64,000 bases of DNA from Allostella sp. ATCC 35155 (GTDB lineage: Bacteria; Pseudomonadota; Alphaproteobacteria; ATCC43930; Allostellaceae). Below the pieces are notes generated by a model. It saw only the letters and a list, made by a program, of their open reading frames with translations. It did not search any database and was not told where the DNA came from. Shown here in pieces: positions 55,308 to 63,922 of the stretch; position 1 is the first letter of the stretch; each line of letters starts with the position of its first letter. Position numbers and translations under genes: made by a program. The stretch is taken from contig AP019701.1 in assembly GCA_006738865.1 (NCBI GenBank), forward strand, positions 3,220,001-3,284,000. The letters are read 5' to 3'.

Positions 55308-55628
55308 TCAGCGACGCGGCGGCGTATAGTCCATGGTCACTTTCGCCGCCTTGTCCACGTCTTCGGGCGTGAGCAGAACGACCGTCCGCACGGTAGCGGC
55401 TCCAGCCTGGTTCACCGCCAATGCCGCGGCCGCCATCGTGGCCTGGTCGGCGACATCGACGATCACATAGGCATCGACTTCGCCGAAAGCGAAATAGAAG
55501 CATTCGAGCGTACCGCCGAAGCCCTGCAACATCTTGCTGACGACGTCACGCCGCTCGGAGCCGCCGCTGCGCGCCAATCCCTTTGCGCCCTCGCTGTTGT
55601 ATCGGACTTCCAAGAGATATTTGGCCAT
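55308..55628 (-). CDS. GYD domain protein
   Basis: A 106-residue protein with the GYD-domain layout: a ferredoxin-like fold starting AKYLLEVRYNSEGAKGL, RDVVSKMLQGFGGTLECFYFAFGEVDAYVIVDV and a C-terminal strand. The 'GxxD' turn of the family is seen as GEVDAYVI. Function unknown; GYD proteins are common in stress regulons. AGGGAGG precedes the ATG. The 203-bp region upstream is AT-rich and contains an inverted repeat at 55642-55682. Confidence 0.88.
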   Translation of the reverse strand: MAKYLLEVRYNSEGAKGLARSGGSERRDVVSKMLQGFGGTLECFYFAFGEVDAYVIVDVADQATMAAAALAVNQAGAATVRTVVLLTPEDVDKAAKVTMDYTPPRR

Positions 55629-55641
55629 GCATCCTCCCTTT

Positions 55642-55682
55642 GGCCGGATAGTCTATATTTATTGATGTCTGATAATCCGGCC
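55642..55682. promoter_or_regulatory. Inverted repeat upstream of the GYD gene
   Basis: GGCCGGAT (55642-55649) and ATCCGGCC (55675-55682) flank a 25-base AT-rich centre containing TATATTTATT. It begins 13 bases before the GYD start. It is a plausible operator with the promoter inside it, though no clear -35/-10 pair can be named. Confidence 0.4.
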
Positions 55683-55831
55683 GTTCCGTTCGGAAATTTC
55701 TTTCCGTTATCTGCGCAATCACACCCTGCACATTTTCCGACACCGGCACAACACCGACGGTAGATTTATGGCTGGACGATCGTCACCAATGCGATGGTCG
55801 TTTCCCGCGCCCGAGCCCCGGAGCCGTCGGT

Positions 55832-56245
55832 CTAGCGGGCCGATGCCGAGCCGATCCTGCGGCCGATGGCGCGGATCACGCTCCCCAGGAGCGGCAGCCG
55901 GGCATAGAGCTGGCCGGCGGCGTCCCAATGGTCGAGGTGCGCTCGCACCCGCCCATCGGCGGCGAAGTGCAGCTCGCTCACGCCTGCGAACGTCCAGCGC
56001 CCGCCGGTGAACCGCCAGCGCAGGTACCCCGCCTCGCCGACCGCGACGTCGGTGACGGTGAATCGGGCGTCGGGCAGGTCGGCGAACATCCGGGCGAGAA
56101 TCCGGCGCATTGCCGCGCTGCCGACGACATCGTTGAAGGGATCGACGAAGTGCACCTCCGGCACCACGAACCGCTCGAGATCGTCGAGCGCGGCCGGCGT
56201 CAGCGTCTCGAAGTACCGGCCATAGGCCTTCGCCGCAGCGATCAT
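55832..56245 (-). CDS. SnoaL/NTF2-like protein
   Basis: A 137-residue protein of the SnoaL-like (cone-shaped alpha+beta barrel) type: YGRYFETLTPAALDDLERFVVPEVHFVDPFNDVVG at the N-terminus and HLDHWDAAGQLYARLPLLGSVIRAIG at the C-terminus. Relatives are isomerases, hydratases or binding proteins. It is last in the minus operon with SDR and (6-4) photolyase; proteins of this kind are regularly found in photo-stress gene sets. The start at 56245 avoids overlap with the SDR stop. Confidence 0.88.
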   Translation of the reverse strand: MIAAAKAYGRYFETLTPAALDDLERFVVPEVHFVDPFNDVVGSAAMRRILARMFADLPDARFTVTDVAVGEAGYLRWRFTGGRWTFAGVSELHFAADGRVRAHLDHWDAAGQLYARLPLLGSVIRAIGRRIGSASAR

Positions 56246-56258
56246 CCGCCCGCCCCCC

Positions 56259-57008
56259 TCATCCACCCGCGCCCGTCACCCGCCGCACGAGCGGAAAATA
56301 GAGCCGGTAGGGCAGGATGCGCAGGAGCTTGAGCAGCCAGGCGAGGCGGCGGGGGAAGACGATCTCGAAGCGGTCGCTCTCCAGGCCCCGGCGCAGGCGT
56401 CGCGCCGCTGCCTCGACCGGCATGAGGAACGGCATCGGAAAGCGGTTCCGGTCCGTCAGCGGCGTCCGCACGAAGCCGGGCGAGACAAGCTGCAGGACGA
56501 CGCCGTGCCGGGCAAGTTCCGGCCGCAATGCCTCGGCCATGTTGATCAGCGCCGCCTTGGAGGCGCCATAGGCGGCCGCGGTCGGCAGGCCGGAATAGCC
56601 CGCGACCGAGGCGACGATGGCGATGCGGCCGGACCGGCGGCCGATCATCGCCGCCATCACCGGCGCCAGCGAGCGCGCGGTGCCGAGCAGATTGGTCTCG
56701 ATCAGCGCGGCGAAGGCGGCGGCATCGAATTCCTCCGCCGGCATCGGGTGGTGGGTGCCCGCGTTGAGCACGGCCTGACCGATCGGGCCCATCTCGGCCT
56801 CGATCCGCGCCACCACGGCCCGGCAGGCTTCCGCGTCGGTCACGTCGAGGGGATAGGGCCGGATCGCCGACTGCCCCGCCGCCAGTTCGGCCAGTGCCGC
56901 CGCGGTGCGCGCGCTGACGGCGACCTGCCAGCCGGCCGCCGCCATCTCCAGCGCCAGCGCGCGGCCGATGCCGGAGCCGGCCCCGGTGATCCAGGCGACG
57001 CGCGTCAT
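56259..57008 (-). CDS. Short-chain dehydrogenase/reductase
   Basis: A 249-residue classical SDR: ITGAGSGIGRALALEM (NADP site), DVTDAEAC, LNAGTHH near residue 85, and the catalytic site IVASVAGYSGLPTAAAYGASKAAL with Ser, Tyr and Lys all present (about 130-153). A C-terminal hydrophobic region (RLAWLLKLLRILPYRLYFPLV) suggests membrane contact. It is coupled to the upstream photolyase by an ATGA overlap. Confidence 0.93.
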   Translation of the reverse strand: MTRVAWITGAGSGIGRALALEMAAAGWQVAVSARTAAALAELAAGQSAIRPYPLDVTDAEACRAVVARIEAEMGPIGQAVLNAGTHHPMPAEEFDAAAFAALIETNLLGTARSLAPVMAAMIGRRSGRIAIVASVAGYSGLPTAAAYGASKAALINMAEALRPELARHGVVLQLVSPGFVRTPLTDRNRFPMPFLMPVEAAARRLRRGLESDRFEIVFPRRLAWLLKLLRILPYRLYFPLVRRVTGAGG

Positions 57009-58537
57009 GGTTCGACGCCGAGGCGGCGGCGCAGGGCGCTTGCCGCGCCCCGCATCGCCGCGATACGCGCCGGCTCCATCCGGTCGAGATTGCGATAGGG
57101 CAAGGCCATGCGCGGGTTCCCCGCCAGTCGGGCGCGCTGCCGCGCCAGGAAGTCCCAATAGAGATAGTTGAAGGGGCACGCGCCCTCCCCCTCCGAGCGA
57201 TGCGGATCGTAGCGGCAGGTACGGCAATAGTCCGACATGCGGTCGATGTAGCGCCCGCTGGCGGCATAGGGCTTTGACGCCAGATGCCCGCCGTCGGCAA
57301 AGAGCGCCATGCCGTGGGTGTTCGGCAGCTCGACCCACTCGAACGCGTCGGCATAGACGGCGAGGTACCATTCCTCGACCTCCCGCGGCGCCACCCCGAG
57401 CAGCAGGGCGAAGTTGCCGGTCACCATCAGGCGCTGGATGTGGTGGGCATAGGCCTCGCGCCGGGTCTGGCCGATGCATTCCGCCAGGCAATGGAGGTCG
57501 GTCTCGCCGGTCCAGTAGAGGTCGGGCAGCCGTCCTGCCGCGGCGAGCGCGTTGCTCGCGGCATAGTCCGGCATTTCCAGCCAGTAGACGCCGCGCATGT
57601 ACTCGCGCCAGCCGAGGATCTGGCGGATGAAGCCCTCGACGGCATTGATCGGCGCCCGCCCCTGCCGCCATTCGCGCTCGGCCGCGCGGCACATCGCGTC
57701 GGCATCCAGCAGCCCGACATTGAGGTAGAGCGAGCAGACGGAGTGGAACAGCACCGGCGCGCCCGTCCGCATGGCGTCCTGGTGATCGCCGAATCGCGGC
57801 AGCGCCACGCGGAGGAAATGCCGGAAGGCGGCCTCGGCGTCGGCCCGCGTGACGGCGAACCAGAACGGCTCGATCTCGCCGAAATGCGCCCCGAACCGTC
57901 CGGCGACGAGGTCGATCACCGCCCGCGTCCCGACGTCGGGGGCAAAGCGCAGCGGCTCCGGCACCGGCATGTCGGCCGGCAGCCGCTTGCGGTTCTCCGC
58001 GTCGAAGTTCCATGCGCCGCCCTCGGGCTGCCCGTCGGCGGTCATCAGCAGACCGGTCCGCCGCCGCATGTCGCGATAGAAATGTTCCATGCGCAGCTGC
58101 CGCCGGCCGCGCGCCCAGCCAGCGAACCGGTCGCGCGAGCAGAGGAAGCGATGGTCCGGACGGACCTCGACCGGCACGCCGAGCAGGCCCGGCCATGCCG
58201 CCATGTCCGCCTCGATGCGCCACTCGCCGGGTTCGGTGACGATGACGCGGTCCGGGCGATGGCGTGCGACCGCCCGGACCACCTCGCCGCGGAAGCTGCC
58301 GCTGTTCCCGTCATCCTCCAACTGGACGTAGTCGACCCGCAGCCCGGCCTCGCGCAGGGCCGCCGCGTGATGGCGCATGGCCGAGAGCAGGAACACGATC
58401 TTCTTCGGATGATGCCGGACGTAGGTCGCCTCGTCCGCGACTTCCATCATCAGCACCACGTCCTCCGGACTGGCGCCGTCGAGCGCGCTCAGGCGGGGAT
58501 CGAGCTGGTCGCCGAGGACGATGCGCAGCGTGCTCAT
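57005..58537 (-). CDS. Iron-sulfur bacterial cryptochrome/(6-4) photolyase (FeS-BCP)
   Basis: A 510-residue protein of the 'photolyase-related' family. By my count Cys350, Cys438, Cys441 and Cys454 (C-x2-C-x12-C in the last three) match the four ligands of the [4Fe-4S] cluster known from Agrobacterium PhrB, at the same residue numbers. FAD-site motifs include GWREYMRGVYWL and THGMALFADGGHLASKPY. The family repairs (6-4) photoproducts using a lumazine antenna. It is the second gene of a coupled operon with DUF6134, SDR and SnoaL genes. Confidence 0.94.
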   Translation of the reverse strand: MSTLRIVLGDQLDPRLSALDGASPEDVVLMMEVADEATYVRHHPKKIVFLLSAMRHHAAALREAGLRVDYVQLEDDGNSGSFRGEVVRAVARHRPDRVIVTEPGEWRIEADMAAWPGLLGVPVEVRPDHRFLCSRDRFAGWARGRRQLRMEHFYRDMRRRTGLLMTADGQPEGGAWNFDAENRKRLPADMPVPEPLRFAPDVGTRAVIDLVAGRFGAHFGEIEPFWFAVTRADAEAAFRHFLRVALPRFGDHQDAMRTGAPVLFHSVCSLYLNVGLLDADAMCRAAEREWRQGRAPINAVEGFIRQILGWREYMRGVYWLEMPDYAASNALAAAGRLPDLYWTGETDLHCLAECIGQTRREAYAHHIQRLMVTGNFALLLGVAPREVEEWYLAVYADAFEWVELPNTHGMALFADGGHLASKPYAASGRYIDRMSDYCRTCRYDPHRSEGEGACPFNYLYWDFLARQRARLAGNPRMALPYRNLDRMEPARIAAMRGAASALRRRLGVEP

Positions 58538-59175
58538 GAACCGCCGGCGAACCGCGACGGCGACGTCTGCTCGGTGTAGTCGAAGCGCGCGCCCTTGTAG
58601 TCGAAGGCGATGCGCCGCAGCCGGCTGGCGGCATCGTACCAGAGGTCGAGGTCGAGGTCGCCGCGCACCGAGTACTGTGTCCCCGCAAGCCCGGCCCCCA
58701 GGGTGCCGCCCGCCTCGCGACGGACCCGGACATCGAGGAGACGGCCCTGCTGGGTGTCGAGCAGCTTGGTCCGGTCCGGCGGGATCGGCCGCCAGTAGCT
58801 GGTGGGGATGATGTCCGCCGGCAGCACGCGGCTGCCGGAACTCGATTCCACCGCCAACCCTGCCGGCGTCGCCCGACCGCGCACGAACTGTTCCGTCCCG
58901 TTGTCGTCGGTCCGGGTGTCGATGGCGACCAGCCGGCCGCCGCGCCAGGTCTCGCGGTTGCGGTGGCTGTAGCGGTAGACCGTGATGAAGGCGATCTTGA
59001 CCCGCAGATCGATCTCGACCGAGACCCGCGTCTCGTCGCCCACGTGTTCGGCGCGGATTCGGTGCGTGCCGATCGGGGTGCCGTCGCGCAGCACCGTGAA
59101 ATCACTGGGCGCGGGCAAGGCGGAGCCGGCCGCAAGCGAAGCGACGATGGCCGTTGCGGCGAGGGATGATGCCAT
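58534..59175 (-). CDS. DUF6134 family exported protein
   Basis: A 213-residue protein with a signal peptide (to about residue 21). The DUF6134 pattern is seen: FTVLRDGTPIGTHRIR, VSVEIDLRVKIAFITVYRYSHRNRETWRGGRL, DTRTDDNG, and ADIIPTSYWRP. Function unknown; members accompany (6-4) photolyase genes. It is first in the minus operon and coupled to the photolyase (ATGA). A CGATCC box lies on the minus strand in its upstream region (near 59235). Confidence 0.88.
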   Translation of the reverse strand: MASSLAATAIVASLAAGSALPAPSDFTVLRDGTPIGTHRIRAEHVGDETRVSVEIDLRVKIAFITVYRYSHRNRETWRGGRLVAIDTRTDDNGTEQFVRGRATPAGLAVESSSGSRVLPADIIPTSYWRPIPPDRTKLLDTQQGRLLDVRVRREAGGTLGAGLAGTQYSVRGDLDLDLWYDAASRLRRIAFDYKGARFDYTEQTSPSRFAGGS

Positions 59176-59279
59176 GACCGGGCGCTCCGTCGAATTGGGA
59201 CCGCCAGGGGTACGCGCCGCGCGGCCCACTGGATCGCCGCAGGGCTGGCATTCGCCCTCCACGATGCCATATTGCGGGC

Positions 59280-59582
59280 ATGACGAAGCGAAGCCGCCGC
59301 TGCTTCCTGGCGCTCGCGACCGGCGCGATCGCGGCCGGCGCGGCCGCCCCCGCGCGGGCGTTCCGGATCATGCCGATGGACGCCGCAACCGCGGAGAGCC
59401 TGAATGCGGCCTGCGGCGCCGGCACCGACGATCACGCCCGCCGCCGCCGGCTGCTCCTCGCCGCCAATGCCGAACTGCCGACCGATCGGCGCCTGTCGCC
59501 GGAAGCGCTGGAGGGGCTGGTGGCGCGCACCGCCTGTCCCACCTGCGGCTGCCCGCTGGGGCCGCCGCTGCCGGGAGACTAG
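59280..59582 (+). CDS. Small Tat-exported protein with a CxxCxC motif
   Basis: A 100-residue protein with a Tat-like signal: SRRCFLAL followed by an Ala/Gly hydrophobic stretch ending ARA (about residue 27). The mature part has Ala/Arg-rich helices and ends with TACPTCGCPLGPP (about residues 84-96), which could bind a metal. No family is recognised. It is divergent from DUF6134 and convergent with znuA, 4 bases away. Confidence 0.65.
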   Translation: MTKRSRRCFLALATGAIAAGAAAPARAFRIMPMDAATAESLNAACGAGTDDHARRRRLLLAANAELPTDRRLSPEALEGLVARTACPTCGCPLGPPLPGD

Positions 59583-59586
59583 GCGC

Positions 59587-60528
59587 TCACCTGCCGCCGC
59601 CCAGGCAATCGGCCAGGGCCGCCGCGAGGCCGCGCATCAGTTCGGGATAGAAGCCCGTCCCATCGGGGATCGCAGACCCCAGCGGGTCGAGCACCGCCGC
59701 CTTCGCCGAAGTGCCCTCGGTGACCGTCGCGACGAGGCCGGGATCGAACTGCGGCTCGCGGAAGACGCACGCCGCGCCGGAGCGGCGGACCTGCTGGCGC
59801 AGGGCCCGGATGCGCTTGGCGCCCGGCTTGCGCTCCGGCGAGACGGTGATCGCACCGACGGCATTCAGCCCGTACCGCCGCTCGAGATACTGGTAGGCAT
59901 CGTGAAAGACGAGGAACGGTCGGCCGCGCACCGGTGTCACCCGCTCCGTCAGTTCGCGGTCCAGCGCCTCCAGCTCTGCCGCCGCCGCGCGCGCATTGGC
60001 GCGATAGCGTCCGGCATTGGCGGCATCGATCGTGGCCAGACGCTCGGCAACCGCGTTCACGGCGGCGCGCGCGTTGGTGGGATCGAGCCAGAAATGGCCG
60101 TCCACCTCCTCTGCTTCGCCCTTCTTGCCGTGCGAGTGCCCATGGTCATGTCCATGATCATGACCGTCGCCCCACGGGCCGCCCTCGCGTGCCGGCAGCA
60201 TCGTCACGCCGTCGGTCTGGCTCAGTGTCATTACCTTGGCGGCCCCGGCCAACGCGGCCAGCGGCTTGGCGAGCGGCGTCTCCAGCGTCGGTCCGACCCA
60301 GACGACGAGATCGGCCCCCTGCAGTCGCCGCGCATCCGAGGGCCGCAGGCTCCAGGTATGCGGCGACGCCATGCCGGAGATCAGCAACGCCGGTTCGCCG
60401 ACGCCGGCCATGACCCGGGCGACGAGGGAGTGGACGGGCTTCACCGTCGCCACCACGTCAATGGCGGCCGCGGGGGAAACGCCGCCGATCGCAACGGCGA
60501 TGGCGGCAGCAAGCAGGCGGCGGGGCAT
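59587..60528 (-). CDS. znuA: Zinc ABC transporter substrate-binding protein ZnuA
   Basis: A 313-residue periplasmic protein with signal peptide (about residue 21). Metal-ligand regions of the TroA/ZnuA fold are present: VKPVHSLVARV (first His), ASPHTWSLRPSD, a His/Asp loop DGHDHGHDHGHSHGKKG (about residues 118-134), DGHFWLDPTNA, and FHDAYQYLERRYG. The loop is the zinc-sensing feature of ZnuA. It is divergent from zur across a 64-bp region with a Zur-box-like palindrome. Confidence 0.94.
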   Translation of the reverse strand: MPRRLLAAAIAVAIGGVSPAAAIDVVATVKPVHSLVARVMAGVGEPALLISGMASPHTWSLRPSDARRLQGADLVVWVGPTLETPLAKPLAALAGAAKVMTLSQTDGVTMLPAREGGPWGDGHDHGHDHGHSHGKKGEAEEVDGHFWLDPTNARAAVNAVAERLATIDAANAGRYRANARAAAAELEALDRELTERVTPVRGRPFLVFHDAYQYLERRYGLNAVGAITVSPERKPGAKRIRALRQQVRRSGAACVFREPQFDPGLVATVTEGTSAKAAVLDPLGSAIPDGTGFYPELMRGLAAALADCLGGGR

Positions 60529-60575
60529 TCCGGAACCTCGCAAAGTCTCGTAGTGTGGGCGCGTCAAGCTCATAT

Positions 60576-60588
60576 GTTATAATGTAAC
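60576..60588. promoter_or_regulatory. Zur-box-like palindrome in the znuA-zur divergent promoter
   Basis: GTTATAATGTAAC (60576-60588) is an inverted repeat of GTTA-N5-TAAC; Zur boxes have a GTTATANTATAAC-type core. It includes a TATAAT (60578-60583) that could be the -10 box for zur, whose ATG is only 9 bases further. Zur-Zn bound here would cover the promoter. Confidence 0.82.
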
Positions 60589-60592
60589 GCCC

Positions 60593-61090
60593 ATGAATGC
60601 CAGCATCTCGCCCGCCGACGGCCCGTTCCCCTCGCCCGGACACGACCACAGCCACTGTGTGGAGACGGCGATCGCGCGCGCCGAGCGCCTCTGCGCCGAG
60701 CGCGGCGCGCGCCTGACGGGGCTGCGCCGGCAGGTGCTGGAACTGGTGTGGCAGAGCCATGGGCCGATCGGAGCCTACGATCTGCTCGACCGGCTGCGCG
60801 GCCTGCGCAGCGGCGCCGCGCCGCCCACCATATATCGTGCGCTCGACTTTCTCATCGAACAGGGACTGGTGCATCGCATCGCCCGCCTCAACGCCTTCGT
60901 CGGCTGCGACCATCCGGGTGCCCCACACCAGGGCCAGTTCCTGATCTGCACCGCCTGCGGCAGTTCGGCCGAACTGGTGGAGCCGGAAATCGCCGGCGCG
61001 ATCGACCGCGGGGCAGCCGCCCTCGGGTTCCGCGTCGACACCCGGACGGTCGAGGTGACCGGCCTCTGTCCGCGCTGCCAGAGCCGATAG
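60593..61090 (+). CDS. zur: Fur-family transcriptional regulator Zur
   Basis: A 165-residue Fur protein: winged HTH at about residues 38-95 ([47 protein letters not shown]), then the metal site with H-rich stretch [20 protein letters not shown] and a C-terminal CPRC pair. The four Cys (CTAC and CPRC) form the structural zinc site. The N-terminal His-rich segment (GHDHSHC) is common in alphaproteobacterial Zur. It is the first gene of zur-znuC-znuB. The start lies 9 bases after a TATAAT, so the mRNA may be leaderless. Confidence 0.94.
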   Translation: MNASISPADGPFPSPGHDHSHCVETAIARAERLCAERGARLTGLRRQVLELVWQSHGPIGAYDLLDRLRGLRSGAAPPTIYRALDFLIEQGLVHRIARLNAFVGCDHPGAPHQGQFLICTACGSSAELVEPEIAGAIDRGAAALGFRVDTRTVEVTGLCPRCQSR

Positions 61091-61091
61091 G

Positions 61092-61886
61092 ATGCGCCCC
61101 ATGGTCCCCGCGACCGCCAGCGGCGCACCGCTGGTGGCGCTGCATGCCGCGACCTACCGGGTCGGCGATGCCGTGCTGGTCGACGGCGTCTCGCTGTCGG
61201 TTTCGCCGGGCGAGATCGTATCGCTGATCGGCCCCAACGGCGCCGGCAAGACCACGACCGTCCGGCTCGCGCTCGGGCTGCTGCGGCCGACGTCGGGCCG
61301 GGTCGACCGGCGGCCGGACCTGGCGATCGGCTATGTCCCGCAGAAGCTCACCGTCGACCGCAGCCTGCCGCTGACCGTCCGCCGCCTGCTGTCGCTGACG
61401 ATACGGCCGGGCCGGGCCGCGGAGGACGCCGCGCTGGAGGAGACGGGCGTCGGCCATCTCGGAGACCGGGAGGTGCATGACCTCTCCGGCGGCGAATGGC
61501 AGCGCGTCCTGATCGCCCGGGCACTGCTGCGCCGGCCCGACCTGCTGGTGCTCGACGAGCCGGTGCAGGGCGTCGACGTGACGGGACAGGCGGAGCTCTT
61601 CGGACTGATCCGCGAGCTGCGCGACCGGCGCGGATGCGGGGTGCTGCTGGTCTCCCACGACCTCCATCTCGTGATGGCGGCGACCGATGCCGTCATCTGC
61701 CTCAACCGCCATGTCTGCTGCAGCGGCCGGCCCGACCGGGTCGTGCGCGACCCCGCCTACCGCGACCTCTTCGGCGACGCCGCGGCGGCGCTGGCCGTCT
61801 ATGCCCATCACCACGACCATGTGCACGACGCGACCGGCGCCGTCGTGGCCGGCGGACACGATCATGACCACCATCACCACCACTGA
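61092..61886 (+). CDS. znuC: Zinc ABC transporter ATP-binding protein ZnuC
   Basis: A 264-residue ABC ATPase: Walker [10 protein letters not shown] (about residues 48-56), Q-loop VPQ, signature LSGGEWQR (about 133-140), Walker [13 protein letters not shown] (about 153-164) and switch His in SHDLHL. A His-rich C-terminal tail (HHHDHVHD and HDHDHHHHH) probably binds zinc at the membrane. It begins 1 base after the zur stop. Confidence 0.95.
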   Translation: MRPMVPATASGAPLVALHAATYRVGDAVLVDGVSLSVSPGEIVSLIGPNGAGKTTTVRLALGLLRPTSGRVDRRPDLAIGYVPQKLTVDRSLPLTVRRLLSLTIRPGRAAEDAALEETGVGHLGDREVHDLSGGEWQRVLIARALLRRPDLLVLDEPVQGVDVTGQAELFGLIRELRDRRGCGVLLVSHDLHLVMAATDAVICLNRHVCCSGRPDRVVRDPAYRDLFGDAAAALAVYAHHHDHVHDATGAVVAGGHDHDHHHHH

Positions 61887-61921
61887 TCCCGCGCCGCCGC
61901 GGCCCCGGGGAACCTGAGCCG

Positions 61922-62725
61922 ATGGACGACTTCCTGTGGCGGGCACTGCTCGCCGGCGTCGGCGTCGCGGTGATGGCGGGCCCCCTCGGCTGTTTCGTCG
62001 TGTGGCGGCGGATGGCCTATTTCGGCGACACGCTGGCCCATGCCGCCCTGCTCGGCGTCGCGCTGGGCTATCTCCTCGACATCGAACTGGCGATCGGCGT
62101 CGTCGCGACCTCGATGGCGCTGGCCCTGCTGCTCGTCGTCGTCGAGCGGCGGCGGCTGGTCCCGACCGACACGCTGCTCGGCATCCTGGCGCATAGCGGC
62201 CTTGCCATCGGCCTCGTCGTCATCGCCTTCGTCGAGACCCTGCGCGTCGACCTGATGGCCTACCTGTTCGGCGACCTGCTGGCGGTGACATCGGGCGACC
62301 TGTGGTGGATCGCCGGCGCGGCCGCCATCGCCCTGCCGCTCGTCGCCTGGGCCTGGCGCCCGCTGGTCGCGACCACGGTCAGCGAGGACATGGCCGCGGT
62401 CGAGGGCGTGCCGATCGTGGTCGTGCGCCTCCTCTTCCCCGCGCTGCTGGCGCTGGTCGTCGCCGTCGCCATGAAGGTGGTCGGCGTGCTGCTGGTGACG
62501 GCCCTGCTGATCCTGCCGGCCGCCGCCGCGCGCCGGCTGTCGCGCACGCCCGAGGCCATGGCGCTCGGCGCCGCCCTGATCGGGTCGGCCTCGGTCGGCG
62601 GCGGCCTCGCCATGTCGCTCGAGTGGGACACGCCCGCCGGCCCCTCGGCGGTCGTCGTCGCCCTTGCTATCTTCCTCGCCATGATCAGCCTGCCGCGGCG
62701 GCCCGCCGGTCGCCGCGCGCACTAA
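61922..62725 (+). CDS. znuB: Zinc ABC transporter permease ZnuB
   Basis: A 267-residue ABC-3 type permease with about eight hydrophobic segments. The conserved start FLWRALLAGVGVAVMAGPLGCFVVWRRMAYFGDTLAHAALLGVALG and the loop VAAVEGVPIVVVRLLFPALLALVVAVAMKVVGVLL are typical of ZnuB. It forms the channel for zinc taken from ZnuA. Confidence 0.95.
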   Translation: MDDFLWRALLAGVGVAVMAGPLGCFVVWRRMAYFGDTLAHAALLGVALGYLLDIELAIGVVATSMALALLLVVVERRRLVPTDTLLGILAHSGLAIGLVVIAFVETLRVDLMAYLFGDLLAVTSGDLWWIAGAAAIALPLVAWAWRPLVATTVSEDMAAVEGVPIVVVRLLFPALLALVVAVAMKVVGVLLVTALLILPAAAARRLSRTPEAMALGAALIGSASVGGGLAMSLEWDTPAGPSAVVVALAIFLAMISLPRRPAGRRAH

Positions 62726-62728
62726 CCA

Positions 62729-62734
62729 TATAAT
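62729..62734 (+). promoter_or_regulatory. Candidate -10 box (TATAAT) upstream of the CobW-type gene
   Basis: A perfect TATAAT lies 36 bases before the metallochaperone start, just after the znuB stop. No good -35 box is found 16-18 bases upstream, so an independent promoter is only a possibility; read-through from znuB is equally likely. Confidence 0.3.
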
Positions 62735-62770
62735 CTGACAGGCCCCACCCCAGCCCCAGGACCCCGCCCC

Positions 62771-63922
62771 ATGTCGACCGCAAGCCAGCCATCGACCAGC
62801 CGCCTGCCCATTTCCGTCATCACCGGCTTCCTCGGTAGCGGCAAGACGACGCTGCTGAACCGCCTGTTGCAGCACCCCGGCATGGACCGGACCGCCGTCC
62901 TCATCAACGAGTTCGGCGAGATCGGCATCGACCACGCGCTCGTCCGCCAGTCGAGCGAGGACATCGTCCTGCTGAACAGCGGCTGCCTGTGCTGCACCGT
63001 CCGCGGCGACATGGTCGACACCCTGCGCGACCTCTATGTGAAACGCGTCCGCGGCGAGATTCCCGAGTTCGAGCGCGTCGTCATCGAGACGACCGGCCTC
63101 GCCGATCCCGCCCCGATCCTGCACACGCTGATGACCGACCCCCTGCTGTCGGAGCGCTTCCGGCTCGACGGCGTCGTCACCACCATCGACGCGGCCGTCG
63201 GCATGAGCGAACTCGACCAGCACGTCGAATCCGTGAAGCAGGCGGCCGTCGCCGACCGCCTCGTCCTGACCAAGACCGACCTCGTCGACGACGGCGCGCG
63301 CCAGGCATTGGAGCGGCGGCTGCACCAGATCAATCCGGGCGCGCCGCTGCTGCCGGTCGTGATGGGCGAGATCGATCCGGCCCGTCTGTTCGACGCCGGT
63401 CTGTGGAACCCGGAGACCAAGACTCCGGACGTCGCGCGCTGGCTGCGCGAGGAGGCCTACGAGGGCGGCCCCGGTCACGACCACCACCATGGCCACGATC
63501 ACGGCCATGGGCATGGGCATGGGCATGAGCATGGGCACGACCATGGCCACCATCACCATGGGCACGACCACGGGCAGGATCCGCACGACGTCAACCGCCA
63601 CGACGACCGCATCCGCGCCTTCTGCTTCACCGCCGACAAGCCGATCCCCTGGTCGACCTTCACGCTGTGGATGGAGCTGCTGGCCTCGTCCGGCGGCGAG
63701 AATCTCCTACGGGTGAAGGGCCTCGTGAACATCGCGGAATCGGACAAGCCGGTCGTCATCCACGGCGTCCAGCACGTCTTCCACCCGCCGCTCATCCTCG
63801 ACGCATGGCCGAGCGAGGACCAGCGCTCGCGCCTCGTCTTCATCACCCGGGACATCGAGCGGGCGACGATCGAGAAGCTCTTCAACGCGCTGGTGGCGGA
63901 GGAAGGCGGGGAACGCACCTGA
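62771..63922 (+). CDS. CobW/COG0523 GTP-binding metallochaperone (zinc-type)
   Basis: A 383-residue G3E GTPase: Walker A GFLGSGKTTLLN (about residues 19-30), the metal motif GCLCC (about 71-75, CxCC), Walker B-like IETTGLADP, and guanine motif TKTD (about 166). A long His/Gly/Asp insert (about residues 236-275, GHDHHHGHDHGHGHGHGHEH) precedes the CobW_C domain. COG0523 proteins near zur/znu genes deliver zinc to client enzymes in zinc shortage (ZigA/ZagA type). Located 45 bases after znuB. Confidence 0.94.
   Translation: MSTASQPSTSRLPISVITGFLGSGKTTLLNRLLQHPGMDRTAVLINEFGEIGIDHALVRQSSEDIVLLNSGCLCCTVRGDMVDTLRDLYVKRVRGEIPEFERVVIETTGLADPAPILHTLMTDPLLSERFRLDGVVTTIDAAVGMSELDQHVESVKQAAVADRLVLTKTDLVDDGARQALERRLHQINPGAPLLPVVMGEIDPARLFDAGLWNPETKTPDVARWLREEAYEGGPGHDHHHGHDHGHGHGHGHEHGHDHGHHHHGHDHGQDPHDVNRHDDRIRAFCFTADKPIPWSTFTLWMELLASSGGENLLRVKGLVNIAESDKPVVIHGVQHVFHPPLILDAWPSEDQRSRLVFITRDIERATIEKLFNALVAEEGGERT

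Noticed and set aside
55546-55749. A 67-codon minus-strand ORF upstream of the GYD gene
   Set aside because: It overlaps the GYD start in another frame and has no ribosome site; the AT-rich region is better read as a promoter.
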